DNA of 64,000 nt from Prorocentrum cordatum (Eukaryota; Sar; Dinophyceae; Prorocentrales; Prorocentraceae), in NCBI GenBank assembly GCA_963575745.1, contig CAUYUJ010019356.1, positions 64,001 through 128,000 on the forward strand, in the 5' to 3' direction. The number at the start of each line of letters is the position of its first letter. The first letter of the stretch is position 1. Below the pieces are notes generated by a model. That model searched no databases and had not been told where the DNA came from. It saw nothing but the letters and a program-made list of their open reading frames with translations. Shown here in pieces: positions 53,840-64,000 of the stretch. Made by a program: the position numbers and the translations under genes.

Positions 53840-55680
53840 TTGCGAGCCCATGTTGATGTCTTAGCATCTGCGCTGGAAGTTCGAGCTGCTTCTGAGCGTC
53901 GTCGGGCATGGAAGGGCCGGGCTACCGATGAGGCGTCGGAGGGTTCCTCTGCTGCCTTTCGTTTTCTCCGGTCTTCTGTTGCCTGGGTTGACTTTGAGCT
54001 GGATCCCGATCTAGCTGATGAGCCTCTTGGGACCACGATGCATCATGTGTTGTATCCTCAGTTTTTCTGGCGCCCCATCTCGGGTGCGGACTCGGACTAT
54101 CAGGTGCCGGAGCTTCCGCCTCTCGCGGAGGCTGGAATGGATCGCTTGGCGATGCCGTCGCCTCGCCAAATTATTTAGCTTGCTCTGCGGTTCAAGGTCA
54201 GGCCCCGCGTTGGATGTGATTGGCTCCGTCCGCGCCGCGCGGTGCAGCTCTCGGAAGGCGCCCTGATTTGTCACGTCGAACAACGGCGCGCGATGCTGCG
54301 CGCCGGCCGCCCGCCCGCGCAGGCGGGCCATGTCTGCTGCTCGCCCCGTCGCTTGCTTTGCTACCGCAGTTCGCATTCTCATGCGCTGGCTCTGGCGCGC
54401 TGAAATCCAGCGGTTTGCTCGATCTACCTCTCGAGAGTATCTCTGAGGCGCCGATGGTAAGTCCAGCCTGGCATGCGTCTGGCAGCAATGCGCGGCGGCT
54501 GAAGTGGCTCGCGCTCGCGGCTGGGTCAGCTGAGCTTCATTGCTTGATATTGCAACGGGGTCCCCAGGGCCTCGGCGCTCGGATTTCATCCGCGGCCATT
54601 GAGGCCCCTTCTGAAACTGCGCGCGGGGGCCAGGTTCATCTCTGCGCAGGGTATACGCGGGGATATTGCCCGGGCGACTCGGGCGATCATTGCTGGCAAC
54701 GCGTTCGCGGATTCATTGACGATGTCCACGATCGCACCAGTGCTCGACGTTCAGACCGGGCTTCATAGGCGCGCTCAGCACGGAGTTGTTGCCGACGACG
54801 TTCCGTTTATTATGATGGGCGTTGTGCGTTTTTTGATCGACCGGGGACCGATCGCGGCATCCTGGTTGACGCTGCGTTTGTCCGTGAGCGCTTGCCCCCC
54901 GGTGTCTTTGGATTCCAAGAAATTTATTTTTGTCGCGTTCCGACCCTGCCGTGGCTTGGGGGGCGGTCGAGGGGACGCCGCCGTTTTCGCTTTTGTCGCC
55001 GAAGACGCCACCGGCGGTAGCGCGCAATCTTCGCGCGGATTTCTCCTTGTCCGTAGAGTCCAGATCATGCATCTTGAAAGCGTTTCGCAGAGGGCCGAGC
55101 GGGCCTCGCGACTTCGCAAGGCGGGGGGGGCCGTTGGGCGATTGATTCGGCAGAGGCTCATGCCTGCTGCGATTCGCGGCGTTCCTGTTCTGGGCATGAG
55201 CGCGCGAAGCGTCAGGGAGCTCCGGGCATTCTACCGCGCGGCATTGTCATCTCGATCCCATCATTGCATCACTACCCACCTTGCGCTTGGCAGGATTGTT
55301 AATCCTGCTGTTCCTTGCCGCGTTGATGTGGTGACGATGTGATTAGCCCCCTGCTGGAATGGGCTGCTTCCGCGGCACTTTTTTGGCGAGGCCCTGACGC
55401 GGGCTATCTCGAATGTCCCCTTGGATACTCATTGGGGCGACCTTCGAGGCCCTGCGCCTGCCCTTGTGGCCACGTTGCAGCGGCTTGGCCGGCGGTTGTC
55501 TTCGACGTCCATGTGGATTACCCCTGGAGGTCATGCTGTTGACGTGGAAGCTACTTCCCCTCGGGGCGCTGCTGTCGTTGCGTCTTGGAATGCAGATGCA
55601 TGGGCGCGGTGCCAAACTCTACGCCATCATTTCTTCTTCTTGCTCATCTGGATGGCCCCCCGCGCCTGCCGCCTCTGAGG
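53840..55680 (+). pseudogene. LINE RT flanking regions (linker and C-terminal part)
   Basis: 53840-54178 carries the linker between endonuclease and RT (ERRRAWKGRATDEASEGSS). 54599-55342 ends with RLRKAGGAVGRLIRQRLMPA and GMSARSVRELRAFYRAALS, which I match to the connection region after the RT thumb; 55421-55678 (LVATLQRLGRRLSSTSMWIT) continues it in another frame. No YxDD box was seen. Confidence 0.5.
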
Positions 55681-55939
55681 AAGCTCGCTGAACGCTTGGA
55701 TCGGCAACAGAGTACTTGCTTGCGCGCAGTGCCGACGGGGTCGCTCCACTCATCTTTGGAAAGCTCGTTATGCGGGCACTTGTCCTCTGATGAGACGTCG
55801 GCGCTGCGCCATTTGATATGGGGTTTTCCAGTCTTGTGGGAAGATCGACGCACGCGTGGATTGCCGTCGCACGTGGGCCCCACCCCCTGTTGCGTTGCGA
55901 AGTCCATAGGGATGTCCCTGGTGGCCCAGGCCAGCCATT

Positions 55940-56500
55940 GCTGAAATCGCCCGTTTTGGGCGACGGTCCTGGCCTCTATGGGCCGTCCCCGCGCGCTCTC
56001 CGATGTGGCTTTTCGGCCGTGACCGTGAGCCCTAGTGGATCTGCTCTAGTGGCTGCCTTCGGAGCGGACCCTGGATTACATCAGCGTGTTCCTGGGTCAG
56101 AATCTCTCGCGTACTGGGCTTTCCTTCTTCATGCTGCACCTGATCAGCGTGAGCGCTACGAATGCTTCGGCGACTGTCAGTGGGTGATAAATACATGGCC
56201 GACTCCTGAGGCCTGCTCTACTTCGGGGCGGGCCCTTCGCGCCGGCATTTGGAGGTGCATCCTTTTCAAGGCTAGATGTATTATAGGTTATGAATTAAAC
56301 TACCTGCGCAAGGCAATCTCTCTTTCTTGATGCCATGTCGCCCGCTCGGGCGGCCTGGATGACCGCATGTACTGCGCATGCTGACGCGTGCGTTCGCCGT
56401 GGGGCGCGGCTGCATCCCGTAGTTGCTGCCGTTATGGAGTGATTATCCCGCGCCCGTATAGTAGTTGAACATGTGGGCATGTTTGTGGCGCGCATGGCCG
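55940..56500 (+). pseudogene. LINE RNase H domain, one frame break
   Basis: GDGPGLYGPSPRALRCGFSA gives the first strand with its Asp, SESLAYWAFLLH the helix with its Glu, and FGDCQWVIN the third acidic residue. The frame breaks at 56330 and resumes with HADACVRRGARLHPV, which carries the last Asp. Confidence 0.65.
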
Positions 56501-56579
56501 TTCGAGCCTTCGAGAAACTCGAGGGCATCCCCCGACCTGCCCCCCCCTCTCCCTCCCCACACCTCTCTCTCCCTGGTCT

Positions 56580-56962
56580 TCCCTCCCCAAGGTGTACCGC
56601 ATGAGCTGGTTTGGGACAAAGACGTCACGCGTTTCCGATGCGCGGTGTGCTGGTTGTCCAGTCGCCACAAACACGTCTTGGCTAAAGCCCCCTGCTCCGC
56701 CCTTCATTGTACGGGGCATGTGGTTGCCACGGCGGGAACGTACATATTCTGCCAGTTATGCGGTTCGTACTCGTCCACCAATGTAGCACATTTTGCTGCC
56801 CAGTGCAATCAGAAGACGGCCTCTGCCACAGGCCGTGATCGTCTCGGGCGTCTGCTCGGCGGATTTGACCCAAAGCGAAATGTGTCCTTGGGCCCATGGC
56901 CCCCGCCACCCTCAGGATGTATGGTGAGCTTGGAGATCCCACCGCAGTGGACCCCAGCGTAG
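56580..56962 (+). pseudogene. LINE C-terminal zinc-binding domain
   Basis: RFRCAVCWLSSRH is followed by GTYIFCQLCGSYSSTNVAHF, AAQCNQK and GRDRLGRLLGGFDPKRNV. The CxxC pairs and the Gly-Phe-Asp-Pro end fit the C-terminal domain usual in dinoflagellate RNase H-bearing LINEs, as I know them. The stop is at 56960. Confidence 0.6.
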
Positions 56963-57339
56963 CCTGGGTCCCACACCTTAAATGACGCCGGTCGTGTCCA
57001 TGGAAACTTCCGCACCCGGGGTGGTAACAAATCGTCCCCTCCCCCGTTCCGGCCGACCGGCGCAAACCTGCAGGTTGCCAGTCCACTGTGTGTCATTGCA
57101 TCGTGTAACATTGCGTTTCAACGTTTCCCCATACGTCGTGGGGAAGATGTCTTGTGCATTTTTGTGAGCAGCGCTTCTGTTAGGAAATCCAGTGGTACAT
57201 AGCCCTTGCTGCCACTGTGTTGCATAGCGCGCGCATTGGGTTCACTGTCTGTTTCAACCTTTTTTTTTCTCGGGCCTCCCTCTCCGGAGGCATGCCGATC
57301 CAGCATCCAGCATCCAGCATCCCCCTCCTTCCGTTGATC

Positions 57340-57600
57340 CTCCTGCACCTTCTGCTGCTGCTGCTGCTGGTGGAATTGCTGCTGCTGCTGCTCCTCCTGC
57401 TCCTTTTCCTGCTACTCATCCTCCTGCTCCTCCTCTCCCCCCCCAGCCTCCTCCATCACCCCCACTCCTCCTCCTTCTCCCCCTCAGGCTCTTGCTCCTC
57501 CTCCTGCTCCTACTTGTGCACCTCCTCCTTTAATGCTGTTCCTCCTCCCCCGCCCATCCTCACCCTCCTCCCCCCCTGCTCCTACCCCCCTGCCATTCCT
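57340..57600. repeat. CTG/CTC-rich low-complexity region
   Basis: Pyrimidine-rich triplets giving Leu-, Pro- or Ser-rich frames. Confidence 0.8.
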
Positions 57601-57764
57601 CCTCCTGGGCGCGGGGTCCTGGGGCCGCAGTTGCGGGGCCGAGGAGGGGTCCAGGGATCGTGGAGGATTCCAGGGGCCGAAGATGGGTCTACAGGCGTCA
57701 ACGCGGGTCCCCGGAGCCAGGGGTCCAAAGCCCAGGGTCCAGAATCCGTCAAGGGCGGACGAGA

Positions 57765-57812
57765 AGGAGGAGGAGGAGGAGGAGGAGGAGGAGGAGGAGG
57801 AGGAGGAAGATG
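57765..57812. repeat. GGA microsatellite
   Basis: About 15 GGA triplets. Confidence 0.85.
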
Positions 57813-58032
57813 AGGCCAGGGAAGAGACGAAGGCGAACGAGGACGAGGGCGAGCACGAAGACAAAAGGCGAGGAAGAGGTCGACAACGATGTCGAGCAAG
57901 GGGGAGTCCGGGCAGTTTTCTGTTGGGCGTTGGGTTTCGTTCCCCAGTCCCTGGAGTGTGTCGGTTCCATTTGGATTTGGCGTTCCGGTTCCCCAGTCCC
58001 TCGGCTTTGGATTTGCCGTTCCGGTTCGGTGT

Positions 58033-58049
58033 GTATCGGTCTGGTTCGG
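58033..58049 (+). repeat. 5' target-site duplication of the 58-62 kb LINE
   Basis: GTATCGGTCTGGTTCGG here is repeated exactly at 62176-62192. The surroundings on both sides are rich in GGTTCGG, as expected if one locus was split, but this also raises the chance of a fortuitous match. Confidence 0.6.
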
Positions 58050-61000
58050 TGTGTATGAGTCTGGCCTGGACGGCGTGCTCGCTATGGCTGGATGGCGCGA
58101 CCTCCTGGCCGCGGCGGGGCCCACATGCCTGCCGTCCCAGGGGGAGCCGTCGCGCATCGACTATGTGCTGGTGAATCCTGCCGCCGCCGGCCTGGTTGAG
58201 CGGGCGGGCATTCGATGGGACCTGGGGCTTGACTTTCACGCGGCGCTCTTGGTGGAGCTTCGGGTGGAGGCGCCAGAAGCGGCCTTGATCCGCCAGCCCG
58301 TCCCAGCCTTGGACGGCCCTGCCACGCCGGGATGGGGCCTGCAGGCCGCGCGAGACACCACGGCGGCGGTGGTCGCGGCGTACGAGGCGGGTTTCCAGCA
58401 GGCGCTCCTCGGCGGAAACCTCGAAGCGGCTTGGGCGAGCCTCAGCTTGGCCATGCGCACGTGGCTTGCCGCGCGGCAGGGTCGGCCAGCTGCTCCGGCG
58501 CGGCCGCACGCGGCCGCCGCGAGGCGGGCCGAGCGGCCTCCGGCAACCGGCGGGAATGGGGAGGCTGCGGACGCCGCCGCCGATGCGGCGCTGCTGCGGC
58601 TCCGGCGCCTCCGAGGCCTCCGGCATGCTCAGAGCCGCCCGACGGCGCCCTCCAGGCGCGTGGCCCAGGCGACCCTCCTGGCCCTTCGGGCCGCGGACGC
58701 TGGGCACCCCGAGTGGTCTTCCCACCTGGCGGGTCTGCAGGAGGCCGTGCCGCTGCCGCAGGCCTTGTTGGACCGCGCGGAGGCGGCGTGGCAGGCCGCG
58801 AGGGACGACGCGAAGGCGAGGCGGCGCTGCGCCTGGCGCGAGTGGGTGCAGAACGCTCTCGCTAATGGGCAGGGCCGGCTGTACCGCTGGATCCGCGGCG
58901 GCGGCCTGCTCGAGGCCGACATGGTTCCAGAGCCGCCGGCTGGGGCCCCAGCATCGCCGGAAAGGGCCGTAGGGCAGAGGTCGTGGGTGCTCGCCTTGCG
59001 AGGGGGGGCCGCGGCGCAGCTGCGGTTCTTCGAGGGGCCGTGGCGCGGGCTCTGGCAGCGGCAAGCGGCGCCGGCGCTGGGAGAGGGGTGGTTGCAGGAG
59101 CTCGATGGCCTTCCTCCCTTCCCCGAGCGCGCGCCGTGGACCGCGGCCGCAGTCGAGGCGCTGCTCCGCAAGATGCCCAAGCGGAAGAAGCCCGGCCTCG
59201 ACGCTTGGACCATCAGCGAGCTCCGGCTGCTCCCGGAGGTGTTCCACACCTGGATCGCCGAGTTCTTCGAGGAGGTGGAGGCCCGAGGGGCCTGGCCGAG
59301 CGAGCTCGTAGAGGCGGAAGGGCTGCTGCTGCCCAAACCTGGGGGCAGCGCCGACAGCCCGTTGGATCGCCGGCCGATCTGGCTCCTCCCTATCCTTTAC
59401 CGGCTGTGGTCCGCAGGCAGGGCTCAGGTCTTCGCCCGCTGGCGGCTGCAATGGGCCGGCGAGGATGTGCGGCTGGGGGCGGAGGAGCTGGCGTGGGAGC
59501 TGGCCCTCGAGCTGGAGGCCGCCGAGGCGCTGTCCGAGTGCGTGGCGGGGGCGGCGCTGGATTGGCGGAAGGCCTACGACGGGGTCGACCTGGCGTCCCT
59601 CCCGGGCATCCTCGCGCGCGCTGGGGTGCCCGCGTGGATTGTCGAGCCGGCGATGGGGGCATACCGAGCACGCCGCCGCCTCCGGGTGGGCCGAGCCACC
59701 AGGGAAGCCTGGCTACCCTCTTGCGGGTTGCTGCCGGGCTGCCCGCTGGCGGTGTTCATCCTGGGCGTCCTCACTTGGACGTGCAAGGTCGGCCGGGTCG
59801 ACAGCCGCCTGCGCCGCCGCATATACGTGGACGACTTTACCCTTTGGCTGCGCGTGGCCCTCGCCGACGCCGCAGACGCAGCAGACGCCGTGGTGGGCGC
59901 GCTCAGGGTCACTGCGGATTTTGAGTCGGCCATGGATTGGCGCCTCAATTGGGGGAAGAGCAGACAGTTCGCCAATGGAGGGGCGCTCCGGCGGTGGCTG
60001 GCGGAGCAAACCCCCTTGCTGGCCTCGCGGCCGGGGTTCCGCGATCTGGGGGTCGCTGCAGGCGCTGGCCCTGACAGGCGGTGCGCAGTCGAGAAGGCCC
60101 GGGTCCGCGTCGCCACAGGCCGCTTCGCCAGGATCGGCCGCCTGCCCGTGGCCTTCGGCCACCGCTGCTTGCTCGGGGCGGCGGCCGGCACCGCAGCTGG
60201 CCTCTATGGGGCGGCGTGCGGGCGCCCCCCGGCGAGGGAACTCGCTGCACTGCGGACGGCTGCGCGGCATGCGGCGTGCCGGGGCGGTCTGCGGGCCTCC
60301 GCCGAGATCGTCTTCGGCGTCTTGAGCCCGAGCTGGCGGCTCGACCCGCTTGCCGTCGTCACCTTGGCGCCGCTGTGGCAGGCGGCCAAGGCGATGCGTC
60401 GAGGTCGCTTCCCTGCCGCCCTCTGGCGGGAGGCCGCGGGGGCCGCGGCGGCCGGGCACGGCCGCGGCTTCGGCCCGCTGGCGGCGGCGGCCAGGAGCTT
60501 GGCCGAGCTCCAGCTGGGGGCTGACATCGAGGCGTGGGCAGGCGTGCCGGAGGCGCCGGCCGGCTGGCGACCGGCTGAGCGCGGGCTGCAGGCGACTAGG
60601 CGGGTGCTGCTGGAGGCGTGGGCTCGCAGGGAGGCTCGGGAGCTGGCGGGGCGCCGGGCCATGTTCGGGCACGTGGCCGCCGGCGTCGATCGCTGGTCAG
60701 CCCGGCGGGTCCTGCAGCAGGGGCGTCTCGCCGCCGACGCCGCGGGCGCGCTGCGCACAGTATTGTCTGGCAACGTGGTCACGGAGAGCGCGGCCTCGAA
60801 GTGGGGTCGCCCAGCGGGCTGCCCGCATTGCGGGGCGCCGCTGGAGGACGCCAAGCACCGCTTCTGGGATTGCCCGCGCTGGGACTCAGCCAGGCACGCC
60901 GCCTTCGCGACCACCGGGCTTACCCCCGCGGCGGCGCGGGCTTGCCTGCCGCCGGAGGTGGCCCTGACGGGGGTCCTGCCGCGGGACGCGCGCCTGGCCG

Positions 61001-61812
61001 CTCTGGCTGACCAGGCGGCGTGGCCGCTGCCGCCGCCGGCGCTGCCCAGCTTGGCCGCCGCTGCCGCGGGGGCTACGGGCCAACGGACGCGGGCGTGGAC
61101 CGACGGCGCCTGCGTGCACCCGGCCGACCCCCTGCTGGCTAGGGCGGGCTGGGGGGCGCGCGTGGAGCACCCTGCTGGCGCGCTGGAGCGCGGGGGCCCT
61201 GTCGATGGCGAGCAGACGGCTCAGCGCGCCGAACTCTCGGCTGCCTTGCACGCGCTGGGGCTGGCTGGTGGGCCGGTGGAGGTAGTCACGGACTCGAAGT
61301 ACGTGAGCAACGGCGTGGCGGCGCTCCGGGGCGGGGCAACGCCTATGGAGTGGTCGCACGCCGACCTCTGGGACCGGCTGGCCCCTTACTGCCGGGCCGA
61401 CTGGCTGAGGGCCCGCTGGGTCAAGGGCCACTTGGACGAGGCGGAGGCGCTGGGGAGGGGGCTCCCCCACGAGGACCACGCCGGCAACGCGGCGGCCGAC
61501 AGGCTAGCTGGGGCGGCAGCGCGGGCGCGGCTGCCCGCCCCGGCACTGCCCCAGCAGCGGGAGCGGCAGCTGCAAGCGCTGGAGGGGGTCCAGCGGGCTC
61601 TGGCGGCGGTCGAGCTGGCGGCCCTCAAGGCCAACCACGGCTGCACCGCGCCGGGCGGGCCTCGGGCGCGGCGCCGCTGGGCGACAGTCCGGCGCTCGGC
61701 AGGGCGGCGGCGCGCGGCGGCCGCCGGCGGCGGGCCGCCGCAGCCGGCAGCGCCGCGGGCCCCGCAGCCCCTGCGGCACCCCCCGCCGCAGCCCGCAGCG
61801 GAGGCCGCCTAG
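58050..61812 (+). CDS. LINE polyprotein, 5'-truncated: EN tail, RT, zinc knuckle, RNase H
   Basis: The frame itself is open from 57889 (1,307 codons), but the part before 58050 is flanking repeat; residues are numbered from 57889. The endonuclease is cut, keeping GEPSRIDYVLVN and a terminal FHAALLVEL, with Asp replaced by Phe before His. RT: KRKKPGLDAW near 430, motif A ALDWRKAYDGV (Asp558), motif B GLLPGCPLA, catalytic YVDD 646-649. Zinc knuckle: C978, C981, H990, C995 (CPHC ... HRFWDC). RNase H: D1072 (WTDGA), E1115 (RAELSA), D1135 (VTDSKYV), D1204 (AAADRL). All catalytic residues of RT and RNase H are intact, so the protein could be enzymatically active if made, but without a promoter, ORF1 or full endonuclease it is probably immobile. 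Confidence 0.85.
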
Positions 61813-62175
61813 GCGCTATTCGGCGGGCGGTCCTGGCGGGCCCACGCCGCCTCGCAGGGGCCTGGCTGGGTCGCCTGCCTGCAGTGCGGCTGCACGGCGC
61901 CGCGGTGGGGCGCCTTGGCGGCACGCCCGTGCGCGGGCTGGGCCCCCGCCCTGCCGCCGCGCGTGGGCGCGCTGCTCCTGCTGCCGCCGGCACGTGCCGG
62001 AGGCGGCGAGGGCGCATGGCGCGTGGCCCTGCGCGCCCGCCAGGCCGCGCGCGCAGGCGCGCCGGAGGCACCGAGTTAATTTAGTGCGGTGGCTGTCCCC
62101 CCTGCCCCGCCCCTCCCTCCCTCCCCCCCCCTGCTTCCCCTCCTCGCCACTGGGCTCCCTTTGCGCTTGTAGAAA
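58050..62175 (+). mobile_element. 5'-truncated LINE with long intact frame
   Basis: Starts inside the endonuclease domain and runs through RT, zinc knuckle and RNase H to a stop at 61812 and a ~360-bp GC-rich 3' end closing with TTGTAGAAA. It is bounded by the 17-bp duplication. 5' truncation at insertion is usual for LINEs. The lack of stops over 1,254 codons suggests a recent insertion. Confidence 0.75.
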
Positions 62176-62192
62176 GTATCGGTCTGGTTCGG
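62176..62192 (+). repeat. 3' target-site duplication of the 58-62 kb LINE
   Basis: Exact repeat of 58033-58049. Confidence 0.6.
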
Positions 62193-62537
62193 CCCCATTC
62201 GGTCCACGAGCCATTTTGGTTCGGTACGGTTCGGGTCTTTACCGCGACCATTCCGGCTCGGTTCGATTCGTCTTGGAGGGGACGCTGGTTCGCGGCCGTT
62301 CGATTCAGCCTGGTCCAGTCCAGGCAGTTTTGGATTTTTTTTGTGAATGAAACATTGCGACGGATTTGCGCCAGGAAGGAGGCAGCACAGTACGATATTT
62401 CCAAGGCCTAAGGAGGGACGGCCGTCAGGACCCTCTGGAACGATATCCGCTGTTCATGGCACTGCTTGCCGTGACATCCTTTGGTGCCATGATGCCGCGA
62501 CTAGAATATAAGTGCACGTAGCGCGCGCGTGGTTCTA

Positions 62538-62755
62538 ATATGTATATATATATATACATGTAAATATATGGTTATTGCACGGGATATGTTGCACCACATA
62601 TTTCACACATTATAGCTTGCGTATCCTATGTGGCACTACGTATGTTGCAGCACATCGGTTGTACCACACACGTTGCAATATTGCACCACCGTGCACCACG
62701 CACGATTGCGCACCGAGTGCATAACCATATGTAGTACACCACGTCGCCCCCCCAT
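62538..62755. repeat. TA run and degenerate TTGCACCAC repeat
   Basis: A short TATATA run (62538-62565) followed by about twelve units like TTGCACCACATAT or TTGTACCACACAC. Same family as 31070-31265. Confidence 0.75.
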
Positions 62756-63039
62756 CCGGAATTAACGACTCAGCTTTTCGTATTGCAAATTTCAAATGAG
62801 ATTGTCCCATCGCCCATCCTAAACATGAGCTGTTATCATGCCAGCAAAGCCCAAACCGCCCCCCTTCATCCGGTGCAAAAACATACCATGCGCGCGCACT
62901 CGTTTATATTTACCTGCGACGTACCCGACCCGTCGGCACCAAGGGATGACAAGAAATGGCGCGTGGCGGATACTTGTATCGTAAGAAGTGTGCGTGGCCG
63001 ACTTGCAAAGCAAGGCAGAACAACACGCCAATCGGCATT

Positions 63040-63960
63040 GTACAGCACCGACATGGTGGCGAGGTGTTTTGGGGATCTGCGTGTGACCCCACTGTGCTGG
63101 CCCCCAAGCGACCCGCGAAAGTGGCGAACTGTTACAAATTTCGCAGTCCCCCCCGGATGGCAAGGTTCCGTTGAAATCTACATAAAACCCGGCTGCGTTG
63201 GCCCTCCCAGCAGCCTTCGAAAATGGCGACGCAACCCCCCTCGGGATGCCGAGGTCCCGTTCGTGTTCGCGCGTCACCCCGCTGTGCTGGCCCCCCCAAG
63301 CCCCTCGCAGGCCTCCAGGGATGGCGAGGTCCCGTTTGGGTCCGCGTGGAGCCCCATTGTGTTGCCCCCCGATTGCCTTCGAAAGTAGGGACACGTCCAC
63401 ATATCGCAGCCCCCATAGGGATGGCGAGGTCCCGTTTGGGTCCGCGTGGGGCCCCATTGTGCTGGCCCCCCCAGCAGCCCTCGAGAGTAGCGACAGTTTC
63501 ACATTTCGCAGCCCCCCAGGGATGGCGAGGTCCCGTTCGGGTCCGCGCGGGAGCCCGCTGAGCTGGCCCCCCCAAGCAGCTTTCCACTTCGCAGCCCCCC
63601 CCGGGATGGCGAGGTCCCGTTCGGGTTCGCGCGTCACCCCGCTGTGCTGGCCCCCCCGCCAACCTTCGCTGACTCCAAGGGATGGCGAGGTACCGTTTGG
63701 GTCCGCGCGGGGCCCCGCTGTGCTGGCTCCCCCATCAATTTCGGAAGTAACGACAGTTTCGCAGTTCGCAGCCCCCCAGGGATGGCGAGGTACTGTTTGG
63801 GTCCGCCTGGGGCTCATTTTGCTGCCCCCCCCAGCAGCCCTCGAACGTGGCGACCGTTTCACGCCTCGCAACCTCCCAGGGATGGCGAGTTCCCGTGTGG
63901 GTCCGCGTGGGACCCCTCTGTGTTGGCCCACCCGGCAGGCAGGCAGGAGGGGGACAGAGC
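63040..63960. repeat. Degenerate 75-105-bp tandem repeat, about nine units
   Basis: Units begin GGGATGGCGAGGTCCCGTTT, followed by GGGTCCGCGTGGGGCCCC, TGTGCTGGCCCCCCC, CAGCAGCCCTCGAAAGT and TTTCGCAGCCCCCC. Long frames on both strands are artefacts of the repeat. A CAGG-rich end (63930-64000) reaches the window edge. Confidence 0.8.
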
Positions 63961-64000
63961 TGCTTCCGTCAGCAGGCAGGTTCAGACAGGCGCAGGCAGG

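Larger units (their letters stand above)
51315..57000 (+). mobile_element. Nearly full-length decayed LINE beginning at spliced leaders
   Basis: In order: double SL relic, leader, ORF1-like N-terminus (51463), endonuclease (about 52690-53545), RT linker (53840-54178), RT C-terminal region (54599-55680), RNase H (about 55950-56500) and a C-terminal zinc-binding domain (56580-56962). The RT palm motifs were not found between 54180 and 54600, so the centre is deleted or too decayed. Many frameshifts and stops show it is dead. The RNase H follows RT, unlike in the 1-4360 element. Confidence 0.75.

Noticed and set aside
62208-62225. Spliced-leader-like GCCATTTTGGTTC
   Set aside because: Only the middle matches, and the surrounding GGTTCGG repeat explains it.
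62240-62275. tRNA B-box-like GGTTCGATTCG
   Set aside because: No acceptor stem, D-arm or anticodon arm can be built around it. The motif is part of a local GGTTCGG repeat.
62819-63931. 370-codon minus-strand frame at the right end
   Set aside because: It follows the 75-105-bp tandem repeat with no stable unit at protein level. Both strands are open in several frames.
1-64000. Bacterial origin or operon structure
   Set aside because: Spliced-leader relics, non-LTR retrotransposons, GT-AG exon borders and extensive satellites indicate a dinoflagellate nuclear genome. No bacterial-type gene cluster is present.

Overview
This window is nuclear DNA of a dinoflagellate. The strongest evidence is the dinoflagellate trans-spliced leader (DinoSL, CCGTAGCC...GGCTCAAG): near-exact genomic relics of it lie at the 5' end of four nitrate-transporter copies (7403, 11511, 18411, 27519), and a tandem double relic lies at 51315-51350. 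The high GC content, long simple-sequence arrays, decayed non-LTR retrotransposons and near-absence of intact genes fit. A large-genome genus such as Prorocentrum is possible, but I cannot name the species. Most long open frames here are simple repeats read through (poly-D, S, R, V, T or W-V-G-R) and are not genes.

Layout. 1-4360: a decayed non-LTR retrotransposon with the domain order endonuclease, RNase H, reverse transcriptase. 4383-30225: a block of duplicated modules built from (CGT)n arrays, AT-rich linkers carrying a G-quadruplex motif, an ~11-bp satellite that occurs in both orientations, a central hairpin, and four copies of an intronless NRT2-type nitrate transporter. 30226-35340: dispersed repeat modules, a LINE fragment and a fold-back element. 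35350-37670: an unrecognised GC-rich open frame. 38000-45720: minisatellites, a 725-bp GAT array, a MITE-like insertion, one spliced exon on the minus strand and a few protein scraps. 45720-48300: two more CGT units without a transporter. 48490-50430: tandem repeats and a short pseudogene. 50800-57000: a second fold-back element, then a nearly full-length but decayed LINE that starts at the double SL relic. 58033-62192: a 5'-truncated LINE with a 1,254-codon intact frame between 17-bp target-site duplications. 62500-64000: degenerate tandem repeats.

How the parts relate. Each transporter copy is a processed retrogene: SL relic, ~76-bp leader, intronless 563-codon frame, 3' flank, A-rich tail. 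In copy 1 this is bounded by a perfect 18-bp direct repeat (7385-7402 and 9829-9846). It landed in one arm of a large fold-back element made of (GGGTCGCG)n, a hairpin and (CGCGACCC)n, and the whole assembly was then duplicated. Each of the four copies is broken by a different lesion: a 5-bp deletion, a 3' truncation, a 789-bp insertion, and a nonsense codon. The SL relics ahead of both the retrogene and the LINE suggest that trans-spliced mRNAs are re-inserted by the local LINE machinery.
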